Shown here: positions 5,869 through 6,009 of the stretch, piece after piece
Position numbering within the stretch: the first letter of the stretch is position 1
Layout: every line of letters starts with the position of its first letter
NCBI GenBank assembly: GCA_016296285.1
Contig: JAEDJP010000078.1
Location: forward strand, 1-6,009
Source of the DNA: Bacilli bacterium
GTDB lineage: Bacteria; Bacillota_I; Bacilli_A; RFN20; CAG-826
Direction of reading: 5' to 3'
Length of the DNA: 6,009 nucleotides
Notes under the pieces: generated by a model
Seen by the model: the letters and a program-made list of their open reading frames with translations, nothing else
Database searches by the model: none
Told to the model about the DNA's origin: nothing
Made by a program: the position numbers and the translations under genes

Positions 5869-6009
5869 GGATGGTTTCTTTTTTCGGTTACTTTTCTTTC
5901 TTTCGAGGGAAGTGAAACCCTTCGTCAAACGCGAGAAACGGCTTCTCCAACTCGTGCCAATTCTCATAGTTAATTCCGTTTTTTGAAAATGTGAGGGGCG
6001 TCTCGCTCT

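Larger units (their letters stand above)
5757..6009. other. AT-richer intergenic stretch without a supported gene
   Basis: This stretch is clearly poorer in GC than the genes to its left and has runs of T and A typical of intergenic DNA. It contains the candidate -10, the short inverted repeat and the hairpin listed separately. The only open frames, 68 codons on minus and 66 on plus, lack a ribosome binding site and protein-like composition. I see no tRNA or recognised riboswitch. A weak GAGAA/TTCTC hairpin lies at 5933-5947. Confidence 0.6.

Noticed and set aside
5761..5967. 68-codon Lys/Arg-rich minus-strand frame
   Set aside because: No ribosome binding site, no -10 at a useful distance, and AT-rich composition unlike the neighbouring genes. 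It reads through the hairpin and the candidate promoter of the membrane protein gene.
5786..5986. 66-codon plus-strand frame with a Phe/Leu-rich middle
   Set aside because: The hydrophobic stretch comes from T-runs in intergenic DNA. No ribosome binding site precedes the ATG.

Overview
The window carries four protein-coding genes, arranged as two convergent pairs back to back: an unrecognised large protein (+, cut off by the window's left edge), a lipoprotein (-), an M3-family oligoendopeptidase F (+), and a four-helix membrane protein (-). The right-hand 250 bases are AT-richer and hold no gene I can support. No RNA gene, insertion sequence, CRISPR array or phage gene is visible.

The organism looks like a GC-rich member of the Bacillota, possibly an uncultured gut Bacilli lineage near Erysipelotrichales or Acholeplasmatales (low confidence). 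The grounds are a PepF of Firmicutes type behind an AAAGGAG ribosome binding site, a lipoprotein whose beta-rich domain resembles ones I associate with Erysipelotrichia and Acholeplasma, short gene spacing, and compact hairpin terminators. TGA and TAA both act as stops, so this is not a TGA=Trp mycoplasma code. Leucine is mostly CTC, and TTA, CTA and TCA codons are nearly absent. That leaves long false ORFs antisense to every gene.

Layout: 3-1892 is the C-terminal 629 residues of a large protein, probably exported, with a recurring beta/helix module. 1954-2000 is a two-way terminator. 2026-2739 (-) is a lipoprotein with lipobox LASC, an acidic Ser/Thr/Glu linker and a beta-rich domain. 2740-2849 is a divergent promoter region. 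2850-4628 is pepF, closed by a strong two-way hairpin terminator at 4642-4671. 4674-5756 (-) is a membrane protein with four predicted helices, a charged cytoplasmic helical domain and a Pro/Ala-rich tail.

The genes do not form an obvious operon or pathway. pepF is a cytosolic peptide-degrading housekeeping enzyme transcribed alone; the other three concern the cell envelope. The two observations most worth following are the three-fold module in the left-hand protein, and the fact that both minus-strand genes have a -10-like hexamer exactly six bases before their ATG with no convincing Shine-Dalgarno, as expected of leaderless transcripts. I see no clear evidence of a new multi-gene system.
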